This document shows positions 1 to 10,090 of a stretch of 64,000 nt of DNA, in pieces. The notes below the pieces were generated by a model. The model made no database searches. It saw only the letters and a program-made list of their open reading frames with translations, and had not been told where the DNA came from. The translations under genes and the position numbers were made by a program. Every line of letters starts with the position of its first letter. The stretch's first letter is position 1. The DNA comes from Miscanthus floridulus. Taxonomy: Eukaryota; Streptophyta; Magnoliopsida; Poales; Poaceae. Location of the stretch: positions 75,268,791 through 75,332,790 of the forward strand of contig NC_089584.1 of the NCBI RefSeq assembly GCF_019320115.1, given 5' to 3'.

Positions 1-480
1 CACTTGGAGAATTTGTCGATCAGCACAAAGACACATGTAAATTTTCTAGGGGCCGGTTTGAAAGGCCCGATCATATCCAGTCCCCAACATGCGAAGGGCC
101 AAGAGGCTGGTATAGTCTGAATCTCATGTGCTGGTACATGGATTCTCTTGGCGAAAAACTGACAACCTTCACAATGGCGGACTAGCTTCTCTGCATCGGC
201 TACGGCTGACGGCCAATAGAACCCTGCTCAGAAAGCCTTGCCGACCAGCGTTCTCAAGGCCACGTGGTTGCCGCAGGAGCCAGAGTGGATTTTGTTTAGA
301 AGATGTTCACCATCCTCCTGGGTTATACACTTCATCAAGATTTCCTCCTTCGTGTTCTTGCACCACAATTTGCCATCGACGAGCAGATACTGCTTACTGC
401 AATGCATTAGGCTTTCGTTTTCTGTCCGATCGGTGTAATCGCTACCATCTGTCAGGTACTTGATGAAAGGTACTCTCTAG
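1..480 (-). pseudogene. E1 integrase, N-terminal zinc-binding part and start of core
   Basis: Minus-strand translation shows an HHCC-type zinc domain: histidines in IHSGSCGNHVALRTLV, then the cysteine pair in RHCEGCQFF. It is followed by GLDMIGPF, which contains the first catalytic aspartate of the DDE core. In LTR elements this enzyme joins element cDNA to host DNA. The rest of the core lies beyond the left edge. In-frame stops, for example just before AGFYWPSAVADAE, show the copy is dead. Confidence 0.75.
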
Positions 481-1030
481 TCGAGCTTCTTAGTGGTCAG
501 AGGTGGTTTGGGGGTGTTTGACACAGAACCGGAGCCACCAATGGCTGGTCTAGAGGCTTGTCGACCATGGGATCTTCTTCTTTGATGGAGGGCATGAGCA
601 GGTCTTGAACAAATATGCCATGTGGGACTTTGGCTCAGGATGATCCTAACTTTGACAGCGCATCTACTGCTTGATTTTTGTCTTAGACCACATGTGTGTA
701 CTCGATGCCATAGAACTTGCCTTCTAGCTTTCTGATCGCTTTACAGTATACGTCCATCTTTTTGCTGGTCGTATCCTAGTCCTTGTTGAGTTGGTTGATG
801 ACCAGAGCCAAGTCTCCGTAGACATAGAGATGCTTGACACCGAGCTTGACCATAATGCGTAGACCGTGTAGGCATGCTTCGTACTCAACGGCGTTATTAG
901 ACGTCGGGAATTAAATCCTGAGGACATATCAGAGCTGCTCCTTGGATGGTGATACAAAAAGGACTCCTGCTCCTACGCCGTCGATGTTGAGAGACCCGTC
1001 GAAGTACATCTTCCAATACTCGGCGGGCCC
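481..1030 (-). pseudogene. E1 archaeal-type (second) RNase H domain and linker to integrase
   Basis: Minus-strand translation gives YFDGSLNIDGVGAGVLFVS (first catalytic Asp), then NNAVEYEACLHGLRI (Glu), VYGDLALVINQL (Asp) and NQAVDALSKLGS (last Asp region). This is the extra RNase H of the Tat lineage, thought to help degrade the RNA template. All four acidic positions appear retained, unlike in E2 and E6. Several in-frame stops and a frame change toward the integrase linker make it a pseudogene. Confidence 0.75.
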
Positions 1031-2098
1031 CTAAGAGGCAGGTGTGCTTAAGTCTGTCCACTCGACGATGAAATCGACAAGTGCCTGAGACTTGATTGTA
1101 GTACGGCTTGCAAATTCCAAGGAGAAAGGGCATAGCTCCATTGCCCATTTGACGATGCACCCGTTTGCATCCTTGTTTCGAATGATGTCTCCCAGAGGGT
1201 ACTCGGTCATGACCACCACACGATATCTATCGAAGTAGTGTTTCAACTTTTGGGATGTAATTAGTATGGCATAGATCAGTTTCTGAATCTGTGGGTACCT
1301 GGTCTTGGATTCACTGAGCACCTCACTGATGAAATAAATTGGTCGTTGTACCTTATAGTCATGGTCAGGCTCGTTGTGCTCGACCACCATGGCAGTGGAG
1401 ACCACTCGATTAGTTGCCGCAATGTAAAGCAGGAGGGTTTTGTCTTCTCTGGGAGCAGTGAGGACCGAAGGTGATGTAAGGAATTGTTTCAGCTATGTAA
1501 AGGCAGCGTCTGCTTCCTCCGACCACTCAAACTTCTCGGATGTTTTGAGCAGCTAGAAAAATGGTAGTCCTTTTTCGCCTAATCTAGATATGAAACGACT
1601 GAGGGTAGCCATGCATCCGATAAGCTTCTGAACATCCTTCACCTTTTTGGGCGGCTTCATGTCCAAGACAGCTTTTACTTTCTCTAGGTTAGGGCGTATG
1701 CCATCGTGACTAACGATGTTGCCGAGCAGTATACCAGATGGAACACCAAAGATGCACTTCTTTGGGTTTAATTTCCATTGGAATATGTTAAGGGCTGCAA
1801 AGGTATGTTCTAGGTTGTCGACAAGGGTGTATGCTTCCTTGGTTTTAACAACTACATCGTCAACATAAGCCTCGATGAGGTCGTCTTTTATCTCGTCTTT
1901 GAGGCAGGCCTATATGGCGCATTGGTAGGTAGCCCCAGCATTCTTGAGCCCGAATGACATGGTCGTGTAGCAGTAGGCGCCAAAGGGCATGATGAAGGAT
2001 GTCTTGATCTGGTCGTCCTTTTTTAGAGCAATCTGGTGATAACCAGAGTAGCAATCAAGAAAGGAAAGTAGCTCGCAACCGGTAGTTGAATCTACGAC
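1031..2098 (-). pseudogene. E1 reverse transcriptase (palm onward) and first RNase H
   Basis: From right to left the minus strand encodes FLDCYSGYHQI and SFGLKNAGATYQ (RT palm), the active-site box YVDDVVVKT near 1845-1872, the FGVPSGILLGNIVS block, and LSRFISRLGEKGLPFF. It then gives the ordinary Ty3/gypsy RNase H with RPIYFISEVLSESKTRYPQ (1031-1405). These enzymes copy element RNA into DNA. The RT N-terminus is absent because gag sequence is joined directly upstream near 2098. Scattered TAG stops (for instance after LPFF) and a frame switch at the join make it non-functional. Confidence 0.85.
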
Positions 2099-4043
2099 CT
2101 CCACCTTTTTTAACGATGTTGACTTCGCCATCATCTTCCTGAGCACGCTTGCCCCTATAATCGTCATGGCGATTACGCCGCTGATTACGCTGGTCGTGGT
2201 GGTCGTGAAAATTGTTGCGCTGGTTGCGGCGATCAAAATTGTCGTTCCGACCACGGTTGCCATGGTAGTCATCGCGATGTGGGGGGTGGTCGGAGCGTGG
2301 AACCCTTGCTGCTTCTTCAATGATTATCTTTTTAGCATCATCGGCGTCCGCATATTTTTTAGCAGTAGCTAGGAGCGCTGTGACCGATTCAGGTCTTTTG
2401 CGGAGGAGCTTGTCCCTTAGGGCATCGTGGAAGTGGAGACCAGTGATGAAAGCTTCGATTTCCTCGTTGTCAGAGATTGATGGGACCTTGATGCGCATCT
2501 TCGAGAAGCGTCGAATGTACTCGCACAGTGGCTCATCTTTGCAATCTCAAATCCGCTACAGATCATATTTGTTGCCGGGTTGTTTGCAAGTAGCAATGAA
2601 GTTGTCGATGAATGCTTGCTTCAGCTCTTGCCAAGAATCAAAGTAGTTTGCTAGCAAACTGACCAGCCATTGGTGGCCTACATGGCCGATGGCGACTGGG
2701 AAGTAATTAGACATGATGTGCTCGTCAGCCATGGCTGATCTGCATGTGGTTTCGTAGAGCATGACCCATAACTTGGGGTTCTCCTTGCCATCGTACTTCT
2801 GGAGTTTTTCGAGCTTGAAGTTTTTTGGCCACATAACTTGGCGAAGGTGAGGAGTAAACTGCTTCAAACCCGGAGGGCCGTGGGCAGTATCATATTCCAT
2901 ACGGCAATAGCTTTCGTGGGATACACGATCGTTGGCTCTTTGGTTAATGCGATCGCGCAGATCGCATTCTCCGAGGGAATGGAGGAGATCGTTATTGCCA
3001 TCACGGCGATCCCGATTGCCACCCTGGTTGACCCCATGACCGCGGTTATCATGGCGATTATCGCAGTTGTCTCGTCGATTATCGTCCCGGTTGTTGCAGC
3101 GGTTGTCGTCCCATTAGTCATGGCGGTTGTCATCCCGACCACCATCATGACCACCATTTCCGCCTTGACGGTTGTGTGGTGGGTCATTGTTGTGCAAGCC
3201 ACGTTGGTTGGGTGGCTGTTGGTGACTTGAGTACTAGTGACTGTGGCTTGATTCGACTAAGACGGATGGAGCCTGAGCTTGGTTTGCAATCTCTACGGTC
3301 TGGGCTATAGCAGCTGTCAGGTAGGCTTGTACATCATCACAAATTGACTAGATTTTCGGGGTATTGGGTAGTCGTTGCATTGTCGCCATAGCAATAGCTA
3401 CATTGGTGCTTGGAGTCCTGAAGACCTGCTTTTCCCCTACCCTATCAAAGGCATTGTTGAGATCACTTGGCTAGAACCTTATGCATCGTGCCTCCTCTTC
3501 TGCCTCGGCTTCGGCTTGTCTATGATTAAACTAGTCAATATTGCGTGCTTCACGTGCTAGCCTTTCTTGTTCTGTTTCACCAACTGCCGGTGGTTCGTCA
3601 TTACTGACGACATTGATCAAGTCTCCTCACTTTGGTGGGAAGGATGGGAATCGTGGGAACCCCGGGGAGTGGTCTGGGATATCTAGATCGTATTCAACTT
3701 CTTCATTGTCACGATGCTGGAGCTCAGTGTGGACGAAGCCATTAGATGCGATGCTAGACAAGGAGCTTGAGCCACCCTCTTGAACTATGTGGACCGATCC
3801 TTCTTGATACTCCTCAATCCGAACCATATTGACAAAGTTGCATGGCTTTGGCCAAGGTCAATGTATAAAACACAGATCCGAGCAGTGTTGTATATTGTAC
3901 ACATAGTTGGAAGCAGTGTTTTGTAGGTCGTAGGGCTGAGCCTGGTAATTCTCCATCAAGGCTTCGCACTCGGAGAGCCGAAGACCCGTTGTGGGGGCTG
4001 GTTGGTGACGAACAGAGCGCCCTTTAGGAGTAGATGTGACCAC
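2099..4043 (-). pseudogene. E1 gag, C-terminally truncated
   Basis: Gag begins near 4043 with a variable N-terminal part (TTGLRLSECEALMENYQ, like E2 gag). A tract rich in Asn, Asp, Arg and His follows (about 2900-3200), then the capsid-like block with KLEKLQKYDGKENPKLW and SWQELKQAFIDNF (2556-2900) and MRIKVPSISDNEEIEAFITG (2055-2498). A second Arg/Asn/Asp/His-rich tract ends in GEVNIVKKGG at about 2100. The charged tracts probably serve as nucleic-acid-binding regions. No CCHC knuckle is visible, since the sequence jumps to RT. At least one stop and several frame shifts interrupt it. Confidence 0.75.
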
Positions 4044-4500
4044 GAGATCCGTACCGAGTCATGCAGGATGACTGGCCCGAGCTGGTCGGGTAGATCTATT
4101 GTGGGTAGTGGTTACCTGCTCAGTAGGTTGATTTTGAATCGAATCTACTAGAGCTAGGGTTTCAACAAGCTTGGTGCCAACCTCATCGATGGAGTCGAGC
4201 AGGTCAGTGTTGTCGATCTGCCTCCCTTTGTAGCGAGGAAGTGAACGACGGGTTGTCGGCATGGCTGAAGACAATGCTGGTGTGGCCGGAGCTAGATCCA
4301 ACGTGGTTAGAGCCATAGCTGATGCTAGTGAAGCAGTGGTCGACGTAGATTGGATCTACGCCTCCTCTGTGGTCATGGCGATGAAGTTGTTGGAGCTAGT
4401 GGTCCAGGTGATCTGGCCAATGGTGAATATGAGGCCGTTCGGCGTAGCCATGGAACCAGGGATGATGACCATCTTATTCATCTAGGGAGCAGTATGCACA

Positions 4501-4519
4501 CCCCCTACCTGGCGCGCCA
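4501..4519 (-). promoter_or_regulatory. E1 tRNA primer-binding site
   Basis: The minus strand reads TGGCGCGCCAGGTAGGGGG directly inside the LTR edge, after a two-base spacer. It is the place where a tRNA 3' end primes minus-strand DNA. From memory of plant tRNAs it fits tRNA-Arg(CCU); this needs a tRNA database check. The same site occurs in E2 and E6. Confidence 0.8.
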
Positions 4520-4520
4520 C

Positions 4521-4988
4521 TGTCGATGAAATATGGTTGGCAGTCTACCTAGGGGTATGCCCAAGGTAGTAGATTATCGGCAGACAGGTGCACAAGCTAT
4601 GAACGAGATGGTGATGCAAGACAGACACGAGGTTTTATCCAGGTTCGGCCGCTGTGAAGGCGTAATACCTACGTCCTACGTCTGATTGTATTGCTGTATG
4701 TAAATGAGATGATCTTTGAGAGGGATCCCCTACCCGCCTTATATAGTCTGGGGCAGGGTTATAGATCTGGAAACTAATCCCAACCAGTTACAATTGATAT
4801 AGGTGGCTGGATAAGGATTCCTATTCTAACTGACCAGGATCTTGCTTGATCTCCAAGTCTGCCTTGATTCCTTACGCGGGACTCTGAGCAGATCGGCTGG
4901 GCCGCGGGTCATCTTCTAGTGGGCCAGACCCCCTGGTCTGTGCTGGCCCAAACCTAGCCATAAGGGTATAGGGGTTAATACCCCCACA
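4521..4988 (-). repeat. E1 5' LTR (468 bp)
   Basis: On the minus strand it starts TGTGGGGGTATT and ends in CATCGACA next to the primer-binding site, giving TG...CA ends. A TATA box (TATATAAG on the minus strand, 4738-4745) lies about 245 bp from the LTR start. It is related to, but clearly distinct from, the ~508-bp LTRs of E2. Confidence 0.85.
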
Positions 4989-5328
4989 AGGATGATGTGG
5001 TGTCGGGATGTTATGATGGACCCCATGATCGGATAAGAAACATTGGAACCTTCTATCAATGAAGTGAGGACCTCCATCACTAATTACCATGCGCGGAACT
5101 CCGAAGCGTGGAAAGATGGTCTCTAAAAACATCCTCTTGGCTTTATTAGAATCTACAGCTCGACATGGTAAAGCTTCAACCCATTTTGAGACATAGTCAA
5201 CTTCCACCAAGATGTATTCGCATTGCCGGGATTTTGGAAATGGTCCCATGTAGTCGATTCCCTAGACATCAAAGAGTTCCAACTGAAGGTTGCTGGTGAG
5301 TGGCATGGCATCTCTTGCATTGATATTC
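4989..5328 (-). pseudogene. Athila integrase core fragment
   Basis: Minus-strand translation gives ELFDV-stop-GIDYMGPFP, YILVEVDYVSKWVEALPC and FGVPRMVISDGGPHFI, the integrase core with its first two catalytic aspartates (GID and SDGG). It closely follows the Athila-type consensus around DYVSKWVEA. The tryptophan expected before GID reads TAG. The fragment is cut on the left by the E1 LTR inside the block that normally reads HGVHH...TPYHPQ, and on the right by the E2 LTR. Confidence 0.8.
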
Positions 5329-5832
5329 TCTCAATGAAACCTAGTTAGTAGTCTACCAAGAGGTATACCGGCGGTAGTAGATGAATCGGTGGAGGTGTGT
5401 GTGAGGAAACCGGATGGTGACACAGAACGCAAGAGACAACGATTAGACAGGTTTGAGCCATCGACTTGATGTAATTCCCTATGTCCTATGTCTTTGTGTC
5501 GTGTGTTCAGATGAAAATGAAGGGGTCCTTACCCACCTTATATAGCTTAGGGGGTAGGGTTATAGATCGGTTATTTCTATTCTGATCGGTTTACAAGATA
5601 GGAAGTTACAGATCATACAATATTTATCATATCCGAGCAAATTTCATAGATCACCTAGGATCTTCACATTGCCTTGTGAAGCATGTCGTCCTATAGCATA
5701 CTTCACGTGGCGTGGTCTTGCGAGCTAGGCATCGACCAGCGGTGCAACCCGTGCATAGTCTTGTGGGCTGGGCCACCCCTAGCGGCTTAGCCCACATGGA
5801 CCCTTGTGGGTACGAGGGGTCATAACCCCACA
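5329..5832 (-). repeat. E2 3' LTR (~504 bp)
   Basis: The minus strand begins TGTGGGGTTATGACCCC and ends ...TTTCATTGAGA, aligning with the copy at 33957-34468 over its whole length. A TATA box (TATATAAG on the minus strand, 5538-5545) is intact here but changed in the other copy. The inner edge follows a purine-rich tract, as expected of a 3' LTR. The terminal CA appears mutated. Confidence 0.85.
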
Positions 5833-6119
5833 GATAGTCCCCCAAGCACCTTGCATCTACAAAGCAACACCATCTTGCATCCATCCGAGCTGTCCAACTT
5901 GCAGCAACTCATTAGGATCAATCTTTCGACTAGTTCAAATAGGGGCCGAGCTATTGAAGCAAGTGTCCAAGTAGTTCAAACAAGCGTCCGAGCTATCGAA
6001 GTGGGTGTCCAAGCAGCTAAGATTGGCGTCTGACTAGTTTAACTAGGCATGAAGCTCGAACTCACTCGAAGTCGTGGTTTGCCATAAGGATGTAAGGAGC
6101 TCAAGTAAAAATTTTGAAG
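5833..6119 (-). other. E2 3' internal end with polypurine tract
   Basis: Directly inside the 3' LTR the minus strand reads GCTTGGGGGACTATC, a polypurine tract of the kind that primes plus-strand DNA. The next ~200 bp are repeated at 34469-34671 beside the second LTR. The segment holds degenerate ~42-bp repeats built on gagctat-gaag-gtgtcc. No coding sequence is visible. Confidence 0.7.
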
Positions 6120-6475
6120 TATTGGTCGGTAAAGTGTACACACTTAAGTGCCAATTGTGATGGTCCTGACAAGGTGGTCATCAGGGCAGAGCATAGGCAG
6201 AGACTTGACGAAGTCGAAACACCATGAAGAAGAAAAAGTACATGCACGACAAGGTGCATTGTACACAATGTAGTCCCCGAGCCTGCTAGAAGATGATGAA
6301 GGAATCTTGTAGCATGGTCAAAGAAAAATATGCAGTCCCCATCATTGCCGAAAGATCAAGTAATCAGGGAACTAGTATATTCACCACAAGGTGAAGTGTA
6401 CACACTTAGTCCCCGATCCTGCTGGAAGATGATAAAGAAATCTTGTAGCAAGGTCAAGGAAAAATATCTTGGCAT
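6120..6475. repeat. E2 3'-end minisatellite (~130-bp unit)
   Basis: Two clear units, from about 6248 and 6381, share caaggtg..gtgtacac.., tagtccccga, cctgct-gaagatga and aatcttgtagca-ggtcaa. A third degenerate start lies near 6122 (taaagtgtacacactta). They sit between the 3' LTR and the promoter of the opposite-strand gene, the same place as the 150-bp minisatellite in E6. Confidence 0.7.
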
Positions 6476-6675
6476 AGATGAATAACGAATTATGTTGACC
6501 TAGCACTGAGTCTGGAGATTCATTTTGTCGTTCCGCATTCAACAGGATTTAACGTCATGGCCCAACTTGCTAATTTGGTAGCCCATCAGTGTGCAGCGAT
6601 TTCGAGAGGGAATGCGGTGGGTCAGGCGTGGTTTCCCAAAATCCCTAGAAGGCAAAGGGTTGGGGGTCAAACCAT

Positions 6676-6682
6676 TATAAAG
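6676..6682 (+). promoter_or_regulatory. TATA box of the E2 opposite-strand gene
   Basis: TATAAAG at 6676-6682 is followed by a CT-rich leader (6700-6780), and the first recognisable coding sequence begins about 190 bp downstream. The homologous gene in E6 has the same TATA-to-coding spacing. Transcription would run opposite to E2 gag-pol. Confidence 0.55.
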
Positions 6683-6867
6683 TGCCGCAGCCCCAGTGCA
6701 CATTCTCCACCTTACTCTCGCCTCTTTGTCTTCTTCCTTGTGCCTGCACCACATCACCTGGCAACTACTCTGCCATCTTAGCAATTGCAAGATACCACCA
6801 TTCCTCTTAGCAATTGCAAGCTCGTAATCTACCATAGCAGCTTGAGCAGGGCATTGAGCGAGCTCAA

Positions 6868-7683
6868 TCATGCCGAGGAATGGGTGACCTTCATCAGCAA
6901 TGAGGCGGTGCTTAACCAGTTGGTGGTGGACAGCATGCTACCAAATAGGGTGATGGTGGGATAGCGTCCTGCTCATGGTGAGAGCTTTCCAACCCCCCAC
7001 GGCGATGAATTGGTCATGTTTGAAGATTATTTCTATCTCAAATTTGGTGTTCTGATCCATCTATTCCTCCATGGATTGATTGAGTATTACGCCATTAGTC
7101 TTTGCAATCTGGGCCTGAACTCCATCCTTCATGTTTCTGTCTTCATCCATTTCTGCAAAGCCTATCTTGGCATTCTCCCACATTTTGATCTCTTCCACCA
7201 CTTTTTCTATTTGAAATCTCATGGGGGATCTAAATATAGGGTTGTGGGTAGCGCATACTTATAGCTGTGGGATGGGATGGTTGGGCAGTACATCGCTACC
7301 CCGTTGAACACAAACATGAAGTATTGGGCACAGCGATGGTTCTACATGCCATAGGGGGAACATTATGTGGCGTGCGACATTGATCAGATTCCCATGAGTA
7401 ATGCCAGGTGGTCGGAGAGACCTAGTGCCAGTGGAATGGAGCAGGTGAGGGAGCTCCTAGTGTTAATTGCCCAAAGGAGAGTAGATGGGGTCATAGTGGT
7501 GACAAACTTTACTTTTTGGCGATGCCAGCCCAACAAGGAGAGGGCACACCTTGCATATGAATTCCGAGGGGATACTGATGGGATCCAAGAGGTGCCCGAG
7601 CTGATTGACCAAGAGGAAGTCAAGCAACGGATTGGGGTGTTGTTCAACCTCATGGGGCACCACAAGGTTGACGATCAGCAGAG
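6868..7683 (+). pseudogene. E2 opposite-strand gene, exon 1 ('putative gypsy type transposon' domain)
   Basis: The plus strand encodes NQLVVDSMLPNR, then LHGLIEYYAISLCNLGLN, FCKAYLGILPHFDLFHHFF and WFYMP. This is the globular domain that Pfam calls Transposase_28 / putative gypsy type transposon, found in opposite-strand genes of plant Tat elements; its biochemical role is unknown. The exon runs to a consensus donor, CAGAG|GTAAGAG, at 7683/7684. The start codon is not clear: the coding frame is open before 6868 but lacks an ATG, and stops occur at about 6961, 7261 and 7351. Homologous to 62078-61162 in E6. Confidence 0.7.
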
Positions 7684-7745
7684 GTAAGAGTCTTTGTATT
7701 AGTTTGGCATAATTCCTTTTTGTTGCGATGTACTCATTCATGCTC

Positions 7746-7965
7746 TTGAAGATCCATGGGCAGGACCGAGCAGCATACTTCTCAGCCATGCTGTCGATGG
7801 ACTGGCCGAGGGGTGTTGATGCCCGGCCGAGCACTCCCCAGCGTCAAGCTAGCTCAAAGGCTGGTGGCGACAGCTCGGATGACAACGACGATGAAGACAG
7901 AGGTGATTGATCATTAGATGTCCATGAGAAACTTTGGGGGAAGCAGCCCGCTAGTGAGGAGCCAT
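7746..7965 (+). pseudogene. E2 opposite-strand gene, exon 2, first part
   Basis: After a short intron the plus strand encodes RAAYFSAMLSMDWPRG, an acidic stretch (GGDSSDDNDDEDRGD) and KLWGKQPASEEP. One in-frame stop (TGA) follows DRGD. Acidic, low-complexity sequence occurs at the same place in E6 exon 2. The exon is cut at 7965 by a small LTR; the acceptor is not certain. Confidence 0.5.
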
Positions 7966-8770
7966 TGATGAGGACATCGCCATGCTGGACGCACCGACGC
8001 CATGGTCTTCCCCAAGTTGCAATTCGTTCCCAACTCAGCTGCCACATCGCCCTCGGATTCAGCAGACATGTCGTCACTGTTTCGGTCATAACTTTCTCAT
8101 ACGACATCGAAACGGGCCGTTCTTGGATGCATTGGAAAGGGGACGACGATGCCGTCGTTTTGGATCTAGTCCCAGCTCCAGAAGGTCCGTGGATCATTCT
8201 ATGTGACCACAGCAAGGTGCTGCATCACCTATTTGGGCCAACTTGGCCATGTATCGTGTCGGGCCTTAAGCCCAAGTTGTGGGCGCCCAACCCCTGGCCG
8301 TCCCCAACCCTAGGTCGAGTCTTAGACTATAAACACAGCCGCCGCCGCTGCTACACAATTGGGTTTTTGTTTAGATTTTAGTTTTCCATCGAGAAACTGA
8401 ATCGTTCATTGTAACTATGGTGACAAATCCTTTTACAGTGATCCAGGGCCCCCGTTCTTGATCTCCTCCATTGTGTCGATTAGTCCTTTGGAACCGAGTT
8501 CTTGAATCCTCTATTGATATTCGCGTCATTCATATTTGCAATTTTAGATTGTGTGTTTTACCTTCTTGCTTGTGCTCTTCGATTCGCTTATAGGAAAAGC
8601 CTTCTTGGCGAGGTCAATCAAGTTGTGCTTGGTTGATAACCAACGGAGCAGTGGTGTAATAGTTGCAGGGTTCGAATCGCATCTGATTTGAAGTCGGATC
8701 ACCAACGTCGAGATCTCCACAAAATCGAACTTACCGGCTACCTCTCGGAAGATCAGGCCTATACTCATCA
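7966..8770 (+). repeat. Small LTR (805 bp) inserted in the E2 opposite-strand gene
   Basis: It starts TGATGAGGACATC and ends CTCATCA, followed at 8772 by TTGGTATCAGAT, a primer-binding site for tRNA-iMet. A TATA box (TATAAAC) is at 8328-8334. It is the same family as the solo LTR at 36770-37604: shared start, shared TATA region, and a shared tract near gccttcttggcgaggtcaatc. Left flank is gccat; no matching right duplication was found, so the element is truncated. Confidence 0.75.
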
Positions 8771-9020
8771 ATTGGTATCAGATATTTCAGGTTTACCACG
8801 AGGTATAATCTCGTTTGCCTTAGATTCATATTTGTTCATTACCTAGAGTCCACAAAAAGCCTAAAAATATTTCAATTTCCGCTGTCCTATCACCCTTTGT
8901 GCCTTTGCAATTTCGTTTTAGATTCGTGTTGTTGAGTTTGTGTCCGTGGTCGAGTCTTGTTGCTGGTTTAGGATTGTGGATCATCCCATCAAGAAGAGCG
9001 GTCGGTGAACATCGGTGCTC
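8771..9020 (+). other. Interior stub of the small LTR element
   Basis: About 250 bp follow the primer-binding site with no recognisable coding sequence and no second LTR. Sequence that reads as part of the E2 gene resumes at roughly 9020. The exact junction is not visible. Confidence 0.45.
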
Positions 9021-10084
9021 CTGCTCACCCCCAAAGATGGCAAATGGTGGTTTCAAGCCCGTCGGATAACAATGGGTTGGTAGCACCACCATCTCCGAGC
9101 GACACGATGCCACCATCGACCGTGCCAGCTAGAGCAGAGACCCACGAGATGTGACAGATGTAGCAAAGCTCAGTGGTGTTCAGGCATTGTCAACAGTGAT
9201 GACTTGTGTGGCGCCAACATCGACAGCCCGGGTAGCTGCTGAAACCCCCAAGATCACAGTTACACCCCCTGTGGTAATAGCGTAGGCGACCACCGTAGTC
9301 CTTGAGACCACGCGGACAACTTCAGCCACGACGGTGGAGACGCCAAGCGGTTCGGGTGTTGGGCCAATGGGTAGCAGGCAGGGGCACCGGTTCCGAGCTA
9401 CGCAACGGGAGTCGTAGTTGTAAGCACCTTGTTTACTTGCTATGTTGCTTAGGTATGGTAGTTAGCTTCTTTAATGTATTGTTACTTGTTGAAGCGTAGA
9501 GTCGATAGAGGAACTATTGCCATCGGCTGCTAGCGACAAAAGGCGCATGGGGGAACCAGTGCCTCCCCCCACTAACCTAGCACAAACAAGAGCAGATCTA
9601 GTTACCCCTGCCTCAGAACAATCAACAGCTATAGGGCCGACCGGACCTACTATGGGAGAGCCCTCGATAGCTAGACCGGCATCGCCTAGCGGTGGGTTAC
9701 ACGACGAGGGTGATCCTAGTGCAGAGGAGATGTGGGGGTGCAACAGCGACATCAAGTGGCCTTGCCAAAGCAAGTACGGAGCCCACAGGTGATGCACCGA
9801 GCAGTGCGGTGCGAGGCCCACCTGTGGTTGTTGAACAAGTGCCGGCGATGGCGAAGGCGGCGCTTGGACACCCTGTCCGAGCACGACAGCAACCAAGGAA
9901 GGCACATGTAACGATGGTCACCATTGAGGTCAAAGAGATAGTGCGGGAGCCCACCCCGCCTCCCCAACTTCTCCACACGGTCATTTAGCGTGGCGAAGAG
10001 TTTGAGATGCTAGAGGAGGAGGAGGCGAGCGTAGAAACAAAGAAGCCGAGGGCCGATTTGATGTCAATGATTGGCCGTATTGAG
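9020..10084 (+). pseudogene. E2 opposite-strand gene, Pro/Ser/Thr-rich middle exons
   Basis: Two exons can be proposed. The first (about 9020-9419) encodes APPSPSDTMPPSTVPARAE and ETPKITVTPPVV. The second begins at 9500 after GCGTAG and encodes SIEELLPSAASDKRRMGEP, a Pro/Ala-rich stretch and EFEMLEEEEASVETKK. It ends at a perfect donor, GAG|GTAAGT (10084/10085). The intron between them (9420-9499) has GT...AG ends. E6 exons 2 and 3 have the same composition and order. Frame shifts and stops are present. The region is probably disordered; no function is assigned. Confidence 0.55.
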
Positions 10085-10085
10085 G

Positions 10086-10090
10086 TAAGT
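10086..10090. repeat. E3 left target-site copy
   Basis: TAAGT abuts the TGTAACACCC start of E3; the right copy is TAAGC (21115-21119), one mismatch. Both lie in an intron of the E2 opposite-strand gene. Confidence 0.7.

Larger units (their letters stand above)
1..4988 (-). mobile_element. E1: defective Tat-lineage Ty3/gypsy element, 5' part
   Basis: Read on the minus strand the order is 5' LTR (4521-4988), tRNA primer-binding site, gag, reverse transcriptase, RNase H, archaeal-type RNase H and the start of integrase, which runs off the left window edge. Order and the second RNase H are those of the Tat lineage. The region from gag C-terminus through protease to the RT N-terminus is missing. 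E1 is inserted in the integrase of the Athila-type element, whose sequence resumes at 4989. The right-hand target-site copy would be aggat (4989-4993); its partner is outside the window. LTR and gag resemble E2, so the two are related subfamilies. Confidence 0.85.

Noticed and set aside
2838..3230. Plus-strand frame that looks like a multi-pass membrane protein (Ile/Val/Ala-rich)
   Set aside because: It is the exact complement of the Asn/Asp/Arg/His-rich tract of E1 gag; complements of such codons give hydrophobic residues. The same holds for 2166-2372.
7903..7904. Splice donor GACAGAG|GTGATTG in the E2 opposite-strand gene
   Set aside because: The frame continues with plausible coding sequence (KLWGKQPASEEP) up to the LTR, so an exon read-through with one stop fits better.
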